DNA of 64,000 nucleotides from Fibrobacterota bacterium (GTDB taxonomy: Bacteria > Fibrobacterota > Chitinivibrionia > Chitinivibrionales > Chitinispirillaceae): assembly GCA_023412475.1 (NCBI GenBank), contig JAEYNR010000093.1, forward strand, positions 1 to 64,000, read 5' to 3'. The first letter of the stretch is position 1; each line of letters opens with the position of its first letter. This document shows positions 1 to 8,861 of the stretch, in pieces. The notes under the pieces were generated by a model, which did no database searches, was not told where the DNA came from, and saw nothing but the letters and a program-made list of their open reading frames with translations. The translations under genes and the position numbers were made by a program.

Positions 1-333
1 TACGAGCCATTTGCGGCATTTTGATTCTCCCATTTTTGAGGTGGATGGAGGTGATAGGAAAAAAAGAATGCAAAATTCAAACCATTATCAGAAAGAGACA
101 TGTGGTAAAAGAAAAGAATAGTCCGTCTGTTAAATCCAGAAAAAAAAGTAGCCCGAGATGAGATGAGTAGTCTGCCCGTGACCTACAAAAAACTAAAAAA
201 GTAGTCCGTCCGCCTTAGACCTACGTCCGCCTTAGACTAGGGCTCCATTTTTGCTTTTAATTCAGTTGATGGCAATCCTCTTTTCGCATCCGGAAAAAAA
301 AGAGGTGTCGGAACCGCCAATAGGAGGGAATCT
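1..333. other. Intergenic leader with short degenerate repeats
   Basis: No convincing gene is seen. The stretch is A-rich and carries the short repeat GTCCGCCTTAGAC twice near 206-235, plus related AGTAGTCCG/AGTAGCCCG words. The string TAGGGCTCCAT near 238-248 recurs in the gap before the ParB-like gene (near 7909-7919), so the two spacers may share a common element. A GGAGGG ribosome binding site at about 323-328 serves the next gene. Confidence 0.5.
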
Positions 334-1224
334 ATGTTTATTATAACTGATGTAGGTAGCAGATTCGGTGCAAAGCTAGCCCTAAAACTGCTTCGGTCCG
401 GACACAAGGTGCGTGGTGTTGGTGACCACAGAGAAAACCTGGCCTATTTAAAAAGCGAAGGTATGGAAATCGCCACCGGGGAAATAGTCGATCCCGTGTT
501 TTTATCCAGTGTCTTTAAAAATGCTCAAACATTGGTACTTATTGCGCCAGCGCCTTTAAATCTGGAAAATTTCAGCAACACTTTCCATCAGGTCGGCTCT
601 GCAGTATGCAAAGCGGTAAAGGATTCAAAAATCAGCACCATCTTTTTCCTCTCCTGCATGGGTGTGGAACAACCATCCGAAACCGGTTTGATTCTGGGAC
701 TTCGAGATATCGAACAACAACTAAACTCCCTTAATACCGAAAATGTAATCTATTTGCATCCGGGTTACTTTATGGAGCACACCCTCTCCAAAATTAGTTT
801 CATTAAACAAAAGGATGTGATCGCAGATTCCATCGATGCTCAAACTCCTCTATATATGGTTTCAACCGAAGATGTCAGCAATTACGTAGCTGATATGATA
901 AAAAAAAGAAACTACTATGGGCGGGTGATTGCAGAGTTGTACGGAGATCGTTTATCTTACAGAAAAGCTACAAAGATTATCGCAGATAATATCGGAATTC
1001 CAGAATTACCTTACGTTCAGCTTTTGGACCCTGAGATGAGAAATGAATTGGTCGAGAATGGGTTTTCTATAAATATGGCTAATGCCTATGTCGAGGTGTC
1101 TCATGCTTTGAGCCGCGGAGCTCTCTGCCCGAATCTGATAGATAAAGAGGTGCCAAACTGTCCTACCCGTTTTGCTCAATTCGTGGAAAATGTGTTTGTT
1201 CCAGCTTTTAAAACAGCTATTTAA
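334..1224 (+). CDS. NmrA-like NAD(P)-binding Rossmann protein
   Basis: A 296-residue protein of the atypical short-chain dehydrogenase / NmrA group. The N-terminus FIITDVGSRFG is a degenerate form of the TGATGxxG dinucleotide-binding loop, followed by the expected beta-alpha-beta start (LALKLLRSGHKVRGV) and the second strand region TLVLIAPAP. Family members bind NAD(P)H as redox sensors or act as quinone or sugar reductases; the substrate cannot be told here. The ATG has a good GGAGGG site six bases upstream. It appears to be a single-gene unit, about 170 bp ahead of a kinase operon on the same strand. The first glycine of the usual motif is replaced, so cofactor binding is likely but not certain. 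Confidence 0.75.
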   Translation: MFIITDVGSRFGAKLALKLLRSGHKVRGVGDHRENLAYLKSEGMEIATGEIVDPVFLSSVFKNAQTLVLIAPAPLNLENFSNTFHQVGSAVCKAVKDSKISTIFFLSCMGVEQPSETGLILGLRDIEQQLNSLNTENVIYLHPGYFMEHTLSKISFIKQKDVIADSIDAQTPLYMVSTEDVSNYVADMIKKRNYYGRVIAELYGDRLSYRKATKIIADNIGIPELPYVQLLDPEMRNELVENGFSINMANAYVEVSHALSRGALCPNLIDKEVPNCPTRFAQFVENVFVPAFKTAI

Positions 1225-1395
1225 AACCAGTTTAAAATCGTGGGGCTCTGCAAGCATCCCACGATTAATTTATGCTTCGACTAACAGTCCTCCTGCTTAA
1301 ACGATATAATAGTACAAAAAAACAATGACAAGACTATTGAAATACTTTAAATTATGTAGGAAAACTGTTACTCAGTATATCTTAGATAGGGAAAC

Positions 1396-3150
1396 GTGGC
1401 AATGGATGAAATTTTGTCTGAGACGGTTTCATTATCAGAAAGTGAGCTTATCGCTGAAAATCCGCCTGAACCTAAATCAATCGGTTCTGGCACAGTCAAA
1501 TCGGTATTAGGAAAAGGGGGGGCTTCGGTTGTTTATGAGATCTGGAACCCAAAGCTGGAAATTTATCGGGCAGTAAAACTGTGGAGACCGGTGCAGTCGG
1601 AAAAAACGATTCAGCGTTTTGAAAATGAGATTAAAATCACTGCAAAGCTGCATCATCCCAATATCGTGGATATATACACTGTTGGTGAATGGAATGGACT
1701 TCCATACATCGAAATGGAGAAAATCCAGGGGACAAATCTCAAAGAACTTATAAAGGACAAGGGTGTGATTCCTGAGGCGGTTGCAGCGGCAATAGTTGTC
1801 AGTATCTGCAGGGCGCTCAGTTACGCGCATCATCATGAATATATCCTCAGCGGAAAAAGCTGCAAAGGGGTCATTCATTGTGATATCAAGCCAGCTAACA
1901 TAATGATTTCTGATACTGGAATTATTAAATTAATGGATTTTGGTATTGCCCACCCTTCAAACAGCCCTAATTCCTCTGAGAGAAGTTCAATAACCGGCTC
2001 TTTGCAATACATGTCTCCGGAGCAGCTAAATTCCAGACCTCTGGACCATAGAAGTGATCTCTACTCCTTAGGTGTTCTTCTTTACGAACTGCTTTCGGGA
2101 ACCAAAGCATTCCCAGCCAGTACGATCAAAGAATTAATACAAAAACGGAAAAAAAATGATTTTTTCCCCTTGGGATTTTTCTGCAAAAAACTCTCTGCAA
2201 AGGCCAGAGCAGTAGTTGAAAAGCTTATGGAAGTCGATCCTGATAAGCGTTTTCAGAGTGCTGATGAGCTGATGGAGGAGATCGAGAAAAACTATCATAG
2301 ACTCACCGAAGAGGCTCCCGATGTCCTTATATCCCGCTTTCTGGCAGGAGAGAAGATTAAGAACAGAGCAAGAATAAAATTTCCAAAATTTGCCCATCTG
2401 AGTCTGTTCTTTTTACTATTGTCTTTTTCCGCTTTTATAGTTTTTTTATGGAACAGTAAAAAAACAATTGGTTTTAACTTTATTCAGCTCAGTCCTCCCC
2501 CGGCTGATTCACTCAATAAAACCCCTCCTATTGATGAAAAAGCTCCAGCAACAGTCGTTAATAATAACAGAAAAACACCAGGTACAACGACATACAGAAA
2601 ACCTGCTTCGGCTAAAACAAAAACTTCTTCAGGCAGAGTAACCCCTGCTCAGTCTCGTTCCAAACCCACACAAACACCACAACCATCTGTAAAAAATATT
2701 GAATCAGTTCTCAATTCTACCAGCTCTGCACATGAAGAGGTTGGCGATGCCACGATTCTCGATGAGATAAACCGGCTGGTAAACGAATCTCAGTTGAGTC
2801 AGGCTGAGCGGATGCTTCAGGAATTTCCAATCAAAGATGGCGAATATCATCTTATCTATGCGGAACTGCATCTGAGAAGAAAAAGAACGAAAGCTGCGAT
2901 GATGGAAGCGGAAAAAGCGCTGCGGGTTGCTGCTGCCAGAATTTCGCCTTCTGAACTCAGAGAAAAAGTTTTATATTGCAAGGCTAAAGTGTTTTCGGCT
3001 GAGTATGATAATGCTCCTGATAAGCTAAATGGACAGAAAGCTATGGAGGCATGGTATGAAGTTAAATATGCTTTTCGTTCAAACACAGAACATCCTCATT
3101 ACATAAAAGCTGATGCGGAGATTCGTCGAATCAGTGTGTCTTTACAATGA
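1396..3150 (+). CDS. Membrane-anchored Ser/Thr protein kinase, PknB type, with C-terminal helical repeat
   Basis: The protein has 584 residues. A Hanks-type kinase domain spans about residues 30-310: glycine loop GKGGASVV (39-46), ATP-anchoring Lys61 in AVKLW, catalytic loop HCDIKPAN with Asp163, and DFG at 181-183. The arginine of the usual HRD is replaced by cysteine, making it a non-RD kinase. One transmembrane helix follows at about 333-355 (LSLFFLLLSFSAFIVFLW), then a Pro/Thr/Lys-rich linker and an alpha-helical TPR-like segment (about 455-584) that should lie outside the membrane. Start is GTG 1396 or ATG 1402; an AGGGA site fits either. It heads an operon: 25 bp separate it from the beta-helix protein and 21 bp more separate the Calx-beta lipoprotein, suggesting one envelope-sensing unit. 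Confidence 0.85.
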   Translation: MAMDEILSETVSLSESELIAENPPEPKSIGSGTVKSVLGKGGASVVYEIWNPKLEIYRAVKLWRPVQSEKTIQRFENEIKITAKLHHPNIVDIYTVGEWNGLPYIEMEKIQGTNLKELIKDKGVIPEAVAAAIVVSICRALSYAHHHEYILSGKSCKGVIHCDIKPANIMISDTGIIKLMDFGIAHPSNSPNSSERSSITGSLQYMSPEQLNSRPLDHRSDLYSLGVLLYELLSGTKAFPASTIKELIQKRKKNDFFPLGFFCKKLSAKARAVVEKLMEVDPDKRFQSADELMEEIEKNYHRLTEEAPDVLISRFLAGEKIKNRARIKFPKFAHLSLFFLLLSFSAFIVFLWNSKKTIGFNFIQLSPPPADSLNKTPPIDEKAPATVVNNNRKTPGTTTYRKPASAKTKTSSGRVTPAQSRSKPTQTPQPSVKNIESVLNSTSSAHEEVGDATILDEINRLVNESQLSQAERMLQEFPIKDGEYHLIYAELHLRRKRTKAAMMEAEKALRVAAARISPSELREKVLYCKAKVFSAEYDNAPDKLNGQKAMEAWYEVKYAFRSNTEHPHYIKADAEIRRISVSLQ

Positions 3151-3175
3151 CTCAATAGAAAAAGTGGAGATTTTC

Positions 3176-4084
3176 ATGAATTTGGTCTTTAGGGTCTTGC
3201 TCGTTTGCTTAGTTACAGGCTGGCGAATCGTAACCGCTCAGGATCTGGTGGAGTTGAGCGGATCGCTACCGGAATCCTTAAACGCTCAATCATACCTGGT
3301 GGTGGGGGACATCTTCGTCTCTCCAGGAGCCTCAGTGTCCATTGAAGCCGGGTCTGTTTTTCTCTTTGAAAGCTTTACTGGTATGCATGTTCAGGGAACT
3401 GTTTTTGTGAAAGGGAATGAGGACAATCCGGTAGTTTTTACCTCTAAAAACGATAAACAGTTTAATTCAAATACTACTTTAGAAGCTGCTCCTTTTGACT
3501 GGAACGGGATTGATATCTATGAAAGTGCATTGGGTTCCAGTTTTGACCGATGTACAATCCGTTTCTCTGTCTATGGTATCCGCTCCCAGACAGAACATTT
3601 TAAAGTGAATAATTCCATATTCAGCAGTAATGGAAAAGCCGATGTGACCATTAAAGGTGAGCGCCAGGATATTGCTTCGAAGACACCCTTCTCCTACGGA
3701 TTGTCATCGGTCGAGCAGCCAGTAAAACTGCCTCAACCTCAGCAATTAACCGATAATTCTCCAAAAAAAACCGATCTTGCAGTCTCTTCGATTGATTCGG
3801 TTCCGCAAAAAAGAGCAGGGGTTCAGATCCTGCGCTTCACTAGTCTGGCTGTGGGAGTGGGAGCAGGAGCGGCCTCTGTATGGTATTTTATCAATAAGTT
3901 TCAGCCTGCTCACGAGCGGCTGGAAGAGTTGTCTACTATTGATGACAATTCAAAGTGGAGGTATTCTTCAAAAGACTGGGAAGCTGCTGAAAAGCAGCGC
4001 AATCGTAATTTGGGATTGTGCATTGCCGGAGCTGGTGGTGCACTGCTTGGAGTAGGAATGTTTACGATCTCATTTGCATTTTGA
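3176..4084 (+). CDS. Secreted/membrane right-handed beta-helix protein
   Basis: A 302-residue protein. The chosen ATG is preceded by a GTGGAG site and begins a clean signal peptide (MNLVFRVLLVCLVTGW...TAQ). Residues about 25-165 show the stacked short beta-strand pattern of right-handed parallel beta-helices (SPGASVSIEAGSVFLF, GTVFVKGNEDNPVVFTS, FDRCTIRFSVYGIR), typical of surface proteins and polysaccharide-binding folds, but no catalytic residues are recognisable. The C-terminal half holds two hydrophobic helices, LAVGVGAGAASVWYFI and GLCIAGAGGALLGVGMF, so the beta-helix is probably exposed and membrane tethered. It sits between a receptor-type kinase and a large lipoprotein in the same operon. 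Function unknown; a role as envelope sensor or kinase partner is inference from position. Confidence 0.7.
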   Translation: MNLVFRVLLVCLVTGWRIVTAQDLVELSGSLPESLNAQSYLVVGDIFVSPGASVSIEAGSVFLFESFTGMHVQGTVFVKGNEDNPVVFTSKNDKQFNSNTTLEAAPFDWNGIDIYESALGSSFDRCTIRFSVYGIRSQTEHFKVNNSIFSSNGKADVTIKGERQDIASKTPFSYGLSSVEQPVKLPQPQQLTDNSPKKTDLAVSSIDSVPQKRAGVQILRFTSLAVGVGAGAASVWYFINKFQPAHERLEELSTIDDNSKWRYSSKDWEAAEKQRNRNLGLCIAGAGGALLGVGMFTISFAF

Positions 4085-4105
4085 TATTCAGAAACAGGAT
4101 AAAAC

Positions 4106-7100
4106 ATGAAAAGAAATACCGGTAAAACCATTCTGATATGTGTGGGGCTGTTTTTTTGTACCTGCAGTGATCTTACTAATCCGTTTCAGAATAAAGATGA
4201 AGCCAGAGCGGAAATAAACAACTGGAATCTGCCCGACTCCGTTTCCATAAATATTTTTTCCACCTATAACATTCCTGTGCGGGTCCTTCTTGGGGAGCAT
4301 CTGGACAGCTTTAAAGTATGTATTGACAACAACAGGTTATGGAGTTCTCAGGATAGCGTTGTTTTAAGAAATGAAATCAGACCCGGACACATCTACTCTT
4401 TTCCTTTTTCTTTTTATGACACTGGGTGGCAGAAGATAAAATTGATATCATACAGAAATAATGGTGATTCAGTTGTCGAAAGTAGCATTTTGCGTGCTGT
4501 ATCTCCTTTAAAGCAAAATCCCATATCTGGAGTGGTTGGGGATTCTATTCTGCTAAACACTTTGCCAATCAAAGATAAACAGGTACTTTATATATGGGAT
4601 TTTCATAACGGTGTAGTAGTAAAGGAATATGCCAGTTCTTTAAGCGTGAAAATTACTGCTCCATTTATCAGCCGTTACGGGCAACTTTATGTGGAGGATT
4701 ATTCTGGTCACCGCTCACCTGTAACTCTCTTTGAAATTGCATCCCAGTCACCTCAAAAAGAAATTTCACTTATCTGCGTTAATGATTCTATCCAAGGGGA
4801 TACCGTATTTACTACAGAAGCACAGATGAAATTGCGTTTGGAAGTGTCAGGGGCACAACAGCTTAAAAATGCCTCTGTAAATAGTCAGAAGTTCGATGAA
4901 AATCAGAGGAAGGGGGATCTTTTCCTGCTGGGATACAATCTGAAGGGGTTGGATAGTGCTGTTGCTCCGCAGAAACTCAATGTAACTATTGATGATGACC
5001 TGGGACGTTCTATAAACAGGACTTTTTATGTAAAATTCGTAAAAGTTACACCTGTAATCTATGTGACTTATCCTGAGGATAGCCTGCATACTTCTGCATC
5101 ATTGGTAAACGTTTTAGGGACAGTTTCAAATATCAGAGCCAATAGCAGCTTATATCTATTTGCAAGAAATAATGGAAAAGTTCAATCAAAGATTCCGCTT
5201 ACCAACAACCAACCGGTTTTCCATTTTGAGATATCGCTGCCCTATTCTTCCAACCACATTTTACTGGAGCTTTTTTCTGACTCTCTCATGGACGGCTCTA
5301 TGCTTGCAAGACAAGATTTTTATGTGTTTTATGATTCTTCTCATATTGACACTATTGCACCTAAGATTCGCAATATTCGCTGCAATGGAACGCTGGTAGA
5401 CAGCGTGTTTACCAGCAGAACAGGCACTATGTTGCTTGAAATCGATGCTGTTGATAATAGCAACAAGCTTACTGTTACAGTGAATGGTCAACCGGTTGAG
5501 AAGGGGCCTAACGAGTTATTCTATTCTACAGAAGTCGTTCTTACTCATAAAAAAGAGCATACTGTAATTGCTGTTCAGGCAAAAGACAGTGCAGGATATC
5601 TGGCTGAAGATACAATCTATGTGAGATACAACCGTCTTCCGAAGTGGGATGATATTCCATTGTATACGGTTGCAAATGCTGATGAAGATAATCTTTTTAA
5701 GATATCTGTTATTGACCCGGACGGGGATCCTGTTCTGGTCACCATGGCCATTCCTCTAAAATCCGGAGATACAGTAATCAACGCCAGCAGCGGTCAAGTC
5801 TCCTGGAAACCTCAAATTGCTGATACTGGCACTTATGATATAAGGCTAGAGGTTTCTGATGAATATGAGGTAACAGATACTTTCTTTACGGTGTTAGTGA
5901 AGGGCAAAGGAGCTACTCCTGTCCAGTTTTTGACTTCTAAAAATGATTTTCCAGATACTCTTTGGATTGGTGATACCTTATTAGTTCCTTTGCGGGAGAT
6001 ACCACTCAGCGGGACTAGACCTTTTAAATATAAAGCCCGTTTGATTGATACCAAGAAAACAAATATTCACGATAGTAAAGACAGCGTGCTGCGATGGGTA
6101 CCAGAGATAAGAGATGCGGGATCAAGACTGTTGCTCATCGAAATATCGGACAGTCTAAATACCGTAGACTCAGATACAATTGAAATTACTGTGCTGCTAG
6201 CCAGAGTCAGATGGGAGCAGAATTTAATCCAGCTTTATGAAGACAGTTGGCGAAGTAACCGGGGTGCCAAAGCTATTCTGAGCAAAAAACTGGACTTTAC
6301 AGTCAGCATAGGGTATCAGATCTCATTTCCTTACAACCCGGGGGCTTCTGCTGAAGACTTGGATTTTGATTTGTCAGGTACTATTGTATTCAACCCAGGT
6401 GATACCACATACACCATACCGATCAAAATTGTTGATGATAATATCCCTGAAAATACAGAAAAATTCAATATAGAGCTTCTTAATAATGACAGTCTGAGAG
6501 CGAGTGTCTCTATACTGGAATGTGAGATTATTGATAACGATAAGGTGTATTTTGGTTTCGAGCACACTGAAATGTCCAATAATGAAAGTGATAAAACCGA
6601 TACCGTAATAGTCAAAATCTCCAAACCTTTAAAAGAAAAACTTGTATTGTCATGTATTGTGGATAGCAGTTCTACTGCGAAACTGGGGGAAGATTTTAAC
6701 TTTGAGGATTCTTTGGGAGAAGTGGTTTTTGAGCACGGAGATACTCAGGCTGCAATAATAATTAACATCCTGGATGATAAAATACCGGAAGATGATGAAA
6801 AAATAGTTTTGAAGCTAAAATCGGATAATAGCTTTCTAACAAACGAAAAAAAACCTTACGATTTTTTATATGCTAATCCTTATGGTGATATTTTTACTTA
6901 TACGATCAAAAACGATGACACTCTTGGCCGGTACTCGTTTGCTCAACTGGAAATGGATGGACAGGAGGGCGACACTGTGAAAATTAAAGTTAAGCTTAAA
7001 GCTAAGGCTGAAATACCTTTGATTGTGGACTATAGTTTGGACGTAGATCCAACTAAAACTAACGCTGTTATCGATAGAGATTTAAGGTTCAGGGATAATA

Positions 7101-7621
7101 GCCAAATGTTGTTTTTTGACAAAGGCGATATAACAAAAGAGATCTACATATTTTTAATTGACGATACTATTCCCAATGGTGAAGTATTCTTTACCCTGAA
7201 TTTAAGTTCTAAATCACTATTTGCAGTCCCGGTGGAAGATTCTACTAGCATTCGGTACACAATTAAACAAAATGAAGTTGAGGCATATTTTGCATCTAGT
7301 TATCAACGCGTTCATGAACATTATAAAAATCCTTACTGCGAATTAATGATTCGTTCCGGAATTGCTGACAAATCACTGGAGGTTTATTTCCAGGTTGTCG
7401 AGTCTGATGTCGATTCTGGTATTGATTACAGGATTGGAGCGCCAGGGTTTGTCAAATTTAAACCTAATGAAACCAAGAAAGATCTGAAGGTTGAGATATT
7501 GAATACTAACTTTAAGGGAAAAACCAAAAAATTCGTGCTGGAAATAACTGGTGTATCTGATAAAAGTATAGCCTATATCGGTTCACAAAGTCGGATGACC
7601 TTTGAAATTGATTCTAATTAG
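4106..7621 (+). CDS. Large Calx-beta repeat surface lipoprotein
   Basis: An 1171-residue protein with a short lipoprotein-type signal (KTILICVGLFFCTCSDL; the Cys18 or Cys20 neighbourhood is an atypical lipobox). The middle region carries Ig-like and He_PIG/cadherin-like domains, clearest at about 515-600 (VIDPDGDPV ... SGQVSWKPQIADTGTYDIRLEVSD). The C-terminal half has about four Calx-beta domains (roughly 690-800, 805-925, 935-1045, 1050-1165) with the repeated sequence GxIVFxPGDTxxxIxIxIxDDxIPExxE, which in known families binds Ca2+ and mediates adhesion. No type IX sorting domain is visible at the C-terminus. It is the third gene of the kinase operon. Likely role: a long surface adhesin or sensor stalk; the link to the kinase is positional inference. 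Confidence 0.8.
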   Translation: MKRNTGKTILICVGLFFCTCSDLTNPFQNKDEARAEINNWNLPDSVSINIFSTYNIPVRVLLGEHLDSFKVCIDNNRLWSSQDSVVLRNEIRPGHIYSFPFSFYDTGWQKIKLISYRNNGDSVVESSILRAVSPLKQNPISGVVGDSILLNTLPIKDKQVLYIWDFHNGVVVKEYASSLSVKITAPFISRYGQLYVEDYSGHRSPVTLFEIASQSPQKEISLICVNDSIQGDTVFTTEAQMKLRLEVSGAQQLKNASVNSQKFDENQRKGDLFLLGYNLKGLDSAVAPQKLNVTIDDDLGRSINRTFYVKFVKVTPVIYVTYPEDSLHTSASLVNVLGTVSNIRANSSLYLFARNNGKVQSKIPLTNNQPVFHFEISLPYSSNHILLELFSDSLMDGSMLARQDFYVFYDSSHIDTIAPKIRNIRCNGTLVDSVFTSRTGTMLLEIDAVDNSNKLTVTVNGQPVEKGPNELFYSTEVVLTHKKEHTVIAVQAKDSAGYLAEDTIYVRYNRLPKWDDIPLYTVANADEDNLFKISVIDPDGDPVLVTMAIPLKSGDTVINASSGQVSWKPQIADTGTYDIRLEVSDEYEVTDTFFTVLVKGKGATPVQFLTSKNDFPDTLWIGDTLLVPLREIPLSGTRPFKYKARLIDTKKTNIHDSKDSVLRWVPEIRDAGSRLLLIEISDSLNTVDSDTIEITVLLARVRWEQNLIQLYEDSWRSNRGAKAILSKKLDFTVSIGYQISFPYNPGASAEDLDFDLSGTIVFNPGDTTYTIPIKIVDDNIPENTEKFNIELLNNDSLRASVSILECEIIDNDKVYFGFEHTEMSNNESDKTDTVIVKISKPLKEKLVLSCIVDSSSTAKLGEDFNFEDSLGEVVFEHGDTQAAIIINILDDKIPEDDEKIVLKLKSDNSFLTNEKKPYDFLYANPYGDIFTYTIKNDDTLGRYSFAQLEMDGQEGDTVKIKVKLKAKAEIPLIVDYSLDVDPTKTNAVIDRDLRFRDNSQMLFFDKGDITKEIYIFLIDDTIPNGEVFFTLNLSSKSLFAVPVEDSTSIRYTIKQNEVEAYFASSYQRVHEHYKNPYCELMIRSGIADKSLEVYFQVVESDVDSGIDYRIGAPGFVKFKPNETKKDLKVEILNTNFKGKTKKFVLEITGVSDKSIAYIGSQSRMTFEIDSN

Positions 7622-8027
7622 AAAGAATGTGTTACCTTTTCTCTCTGGTAGTCTAAATGCGTAAAACAGTTTTTACTAAAGACTTACCTGACTTCGACAT
7701 AATCTATACAACTTTGTTATTTTGAAGTCGGATTAAGAGGTCGTTGCTAAACCAAAAAGTCATAACAAGACGGATAAACATTCATAATCAGCCTGCTTAA
7801 AAATCGTAGCGCCAAAGAATAGTCCAGATTTAAATTGGATATATCAAGTTCATCAAGCCTCAATATGGTATGGTAATGTAGTCTGGTAGTGCTTTTGGAC
7901 TACACTGTTAGGGCTCCATAGAATATATCTGATTTAATTTTTTGTTTTTAACAGAGTTTTCCTGCTTTTATATTTCCTATTTCTTTTCCCATTCATCTTT
8001 TTTCACCATCGTTTTTTGGAGGAACTA
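7622..8027. other. 406-bp intergenic region
   Basis: No gene is seen on either strand. It contains the TAGGGCTCCAT word shared with the first spacer of the window (near 7909-7919). The end carries the GGAGGA ribosome binding site of the ParB-like gene at 8018-8023. No clear terminator hairpin for the Calx-beta gene was found. Confidence 0.45.
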
Positions 8028-8861
8028 ATGCTGACTACCAGAAGATACGAGTATTTGCCAATTAATCACGTTTTGATTCATCCCACCATTGCTAACCATC
8101 GACAGCTCTCATCAAGCAAGGTAACTCACCTGGAAAAGGACATCCTGAAAAATGGCCTTTTGGAACCACTGGTAGTCTGGGAACGACAATCAGGCGAATA
8201 TTTCCTTGTGGGTGGGTTTCACCGTTTGGAGGCTATTAACCGGATCAGAACCGCAAACCCGACCTATTTTGACAGAGTGGATGTAAGGGTGATTGCAGGT
8301 GATCCTGATGAAATTAAGGCCTTGAATCTAAAACTCAATGCAGATCGGCTTGATGTAAAGATCACCGATTACTTTGAAACTGTAATCTATTTGAATAATG
8401 TAAACTGGTCATCAGAACGAATAGCTGAATTTTTAGATAAAAGTGTCTCCTGGATAGAGGAGATAATCCACTTTGCACCTATGGTAAATGATCTGATCCG
8501 TCAAAAACTGGAGTCTGGAGAGCTATCCTGGAACAGGGCAAAGCAGATTATTCAGAAATCATTGAAAGCGCCTGCAGGTGAAGAAAAAACGGTTATCGAC
8601 GAGGAGTTGGCAAAGCAGCAGGGGAGAATATCCAAACCCTTGTCTTTTAAATCGGTTCTGGGACATTTTGCAAAAATAAGAAAAACGGCTCCGGATATGA
8701 CCTATTCTATTAAGCTTGATCATCTCTATTCGCTCTTTAAAGTTTTACAGGGCAAACAGTACAGCGATCAGGATATTGAAATGGTCGGCGAGATTTTTCC
8801 TGAGCTGATATCAACACAAAAAGATCAGATCAGTGTTTTTGTGAACCAGTGTCGGTTTTAA
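8028..8861 (+). CDS. ParB/Spo0J-like nuclease-fold protein
   Basis: A 277-residue protein. The ATG at 8028 is chosen over an upstream TTG because GGAGGA lies just before it. The N-terminal ParB/sulfiredoxin-like domain (about 10-100) shows the pattern HPxxANHRQLSSSKVTHLEKDILKNG, then LVVWERQSGEYFLVGGFHRLEA, equivalent to the GxRRxxA box II that in ParB proteins binds nucleotide and phosphate. A helical segment follows (WSSERIAEFLDKSVSWIEEII) resembling the ParB helix-turn-helix. It is not next to parA, and the typical C-terminal dimer domain is not recognised, so it is more likely a ParB-like regulator than the chromosome-partition protein. Its 3' end overlaps by 32 bp the convergent kinase gene. 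Confidence 0.7.
   Translation: MLTTRRYEYLPINHVLIHPTIANHRQLSSSKVTHLEKDILKNGLLEPLVVWERQSGEYFLVGGFHRLEAINRIRTANPTYFDRVDVRVIAGDPDEIKALNLKLNADRLDVKITDYFETVIYLNNVNWSSERIAEFLDKSVSWIEEIIHFAPMVNDLIRQKLESGELSWNRAKQIIQKSLKAPAGEEKTVIDEELAKQQGRISKPLSFKSVLGHFAKIRKTAPDMTYSIKLDHLYSLFKVLQGKQYSDQDIEMVGEIFPELISTQKDQISVFVNQCRF

Noticed and set aside
1..120. Tail of an upstream gene at the window edge
   Set aside because: Frames end within 120 bases and none resembles a known protein end; cannot be decided from the window.
8028..8861. Chromosome partition gene parB beside the origin
   Set aside because: There is no parA, the typical ParB C-terminal domain is not recognised, and no parS-like site was noticed; kept only as ParB-like.
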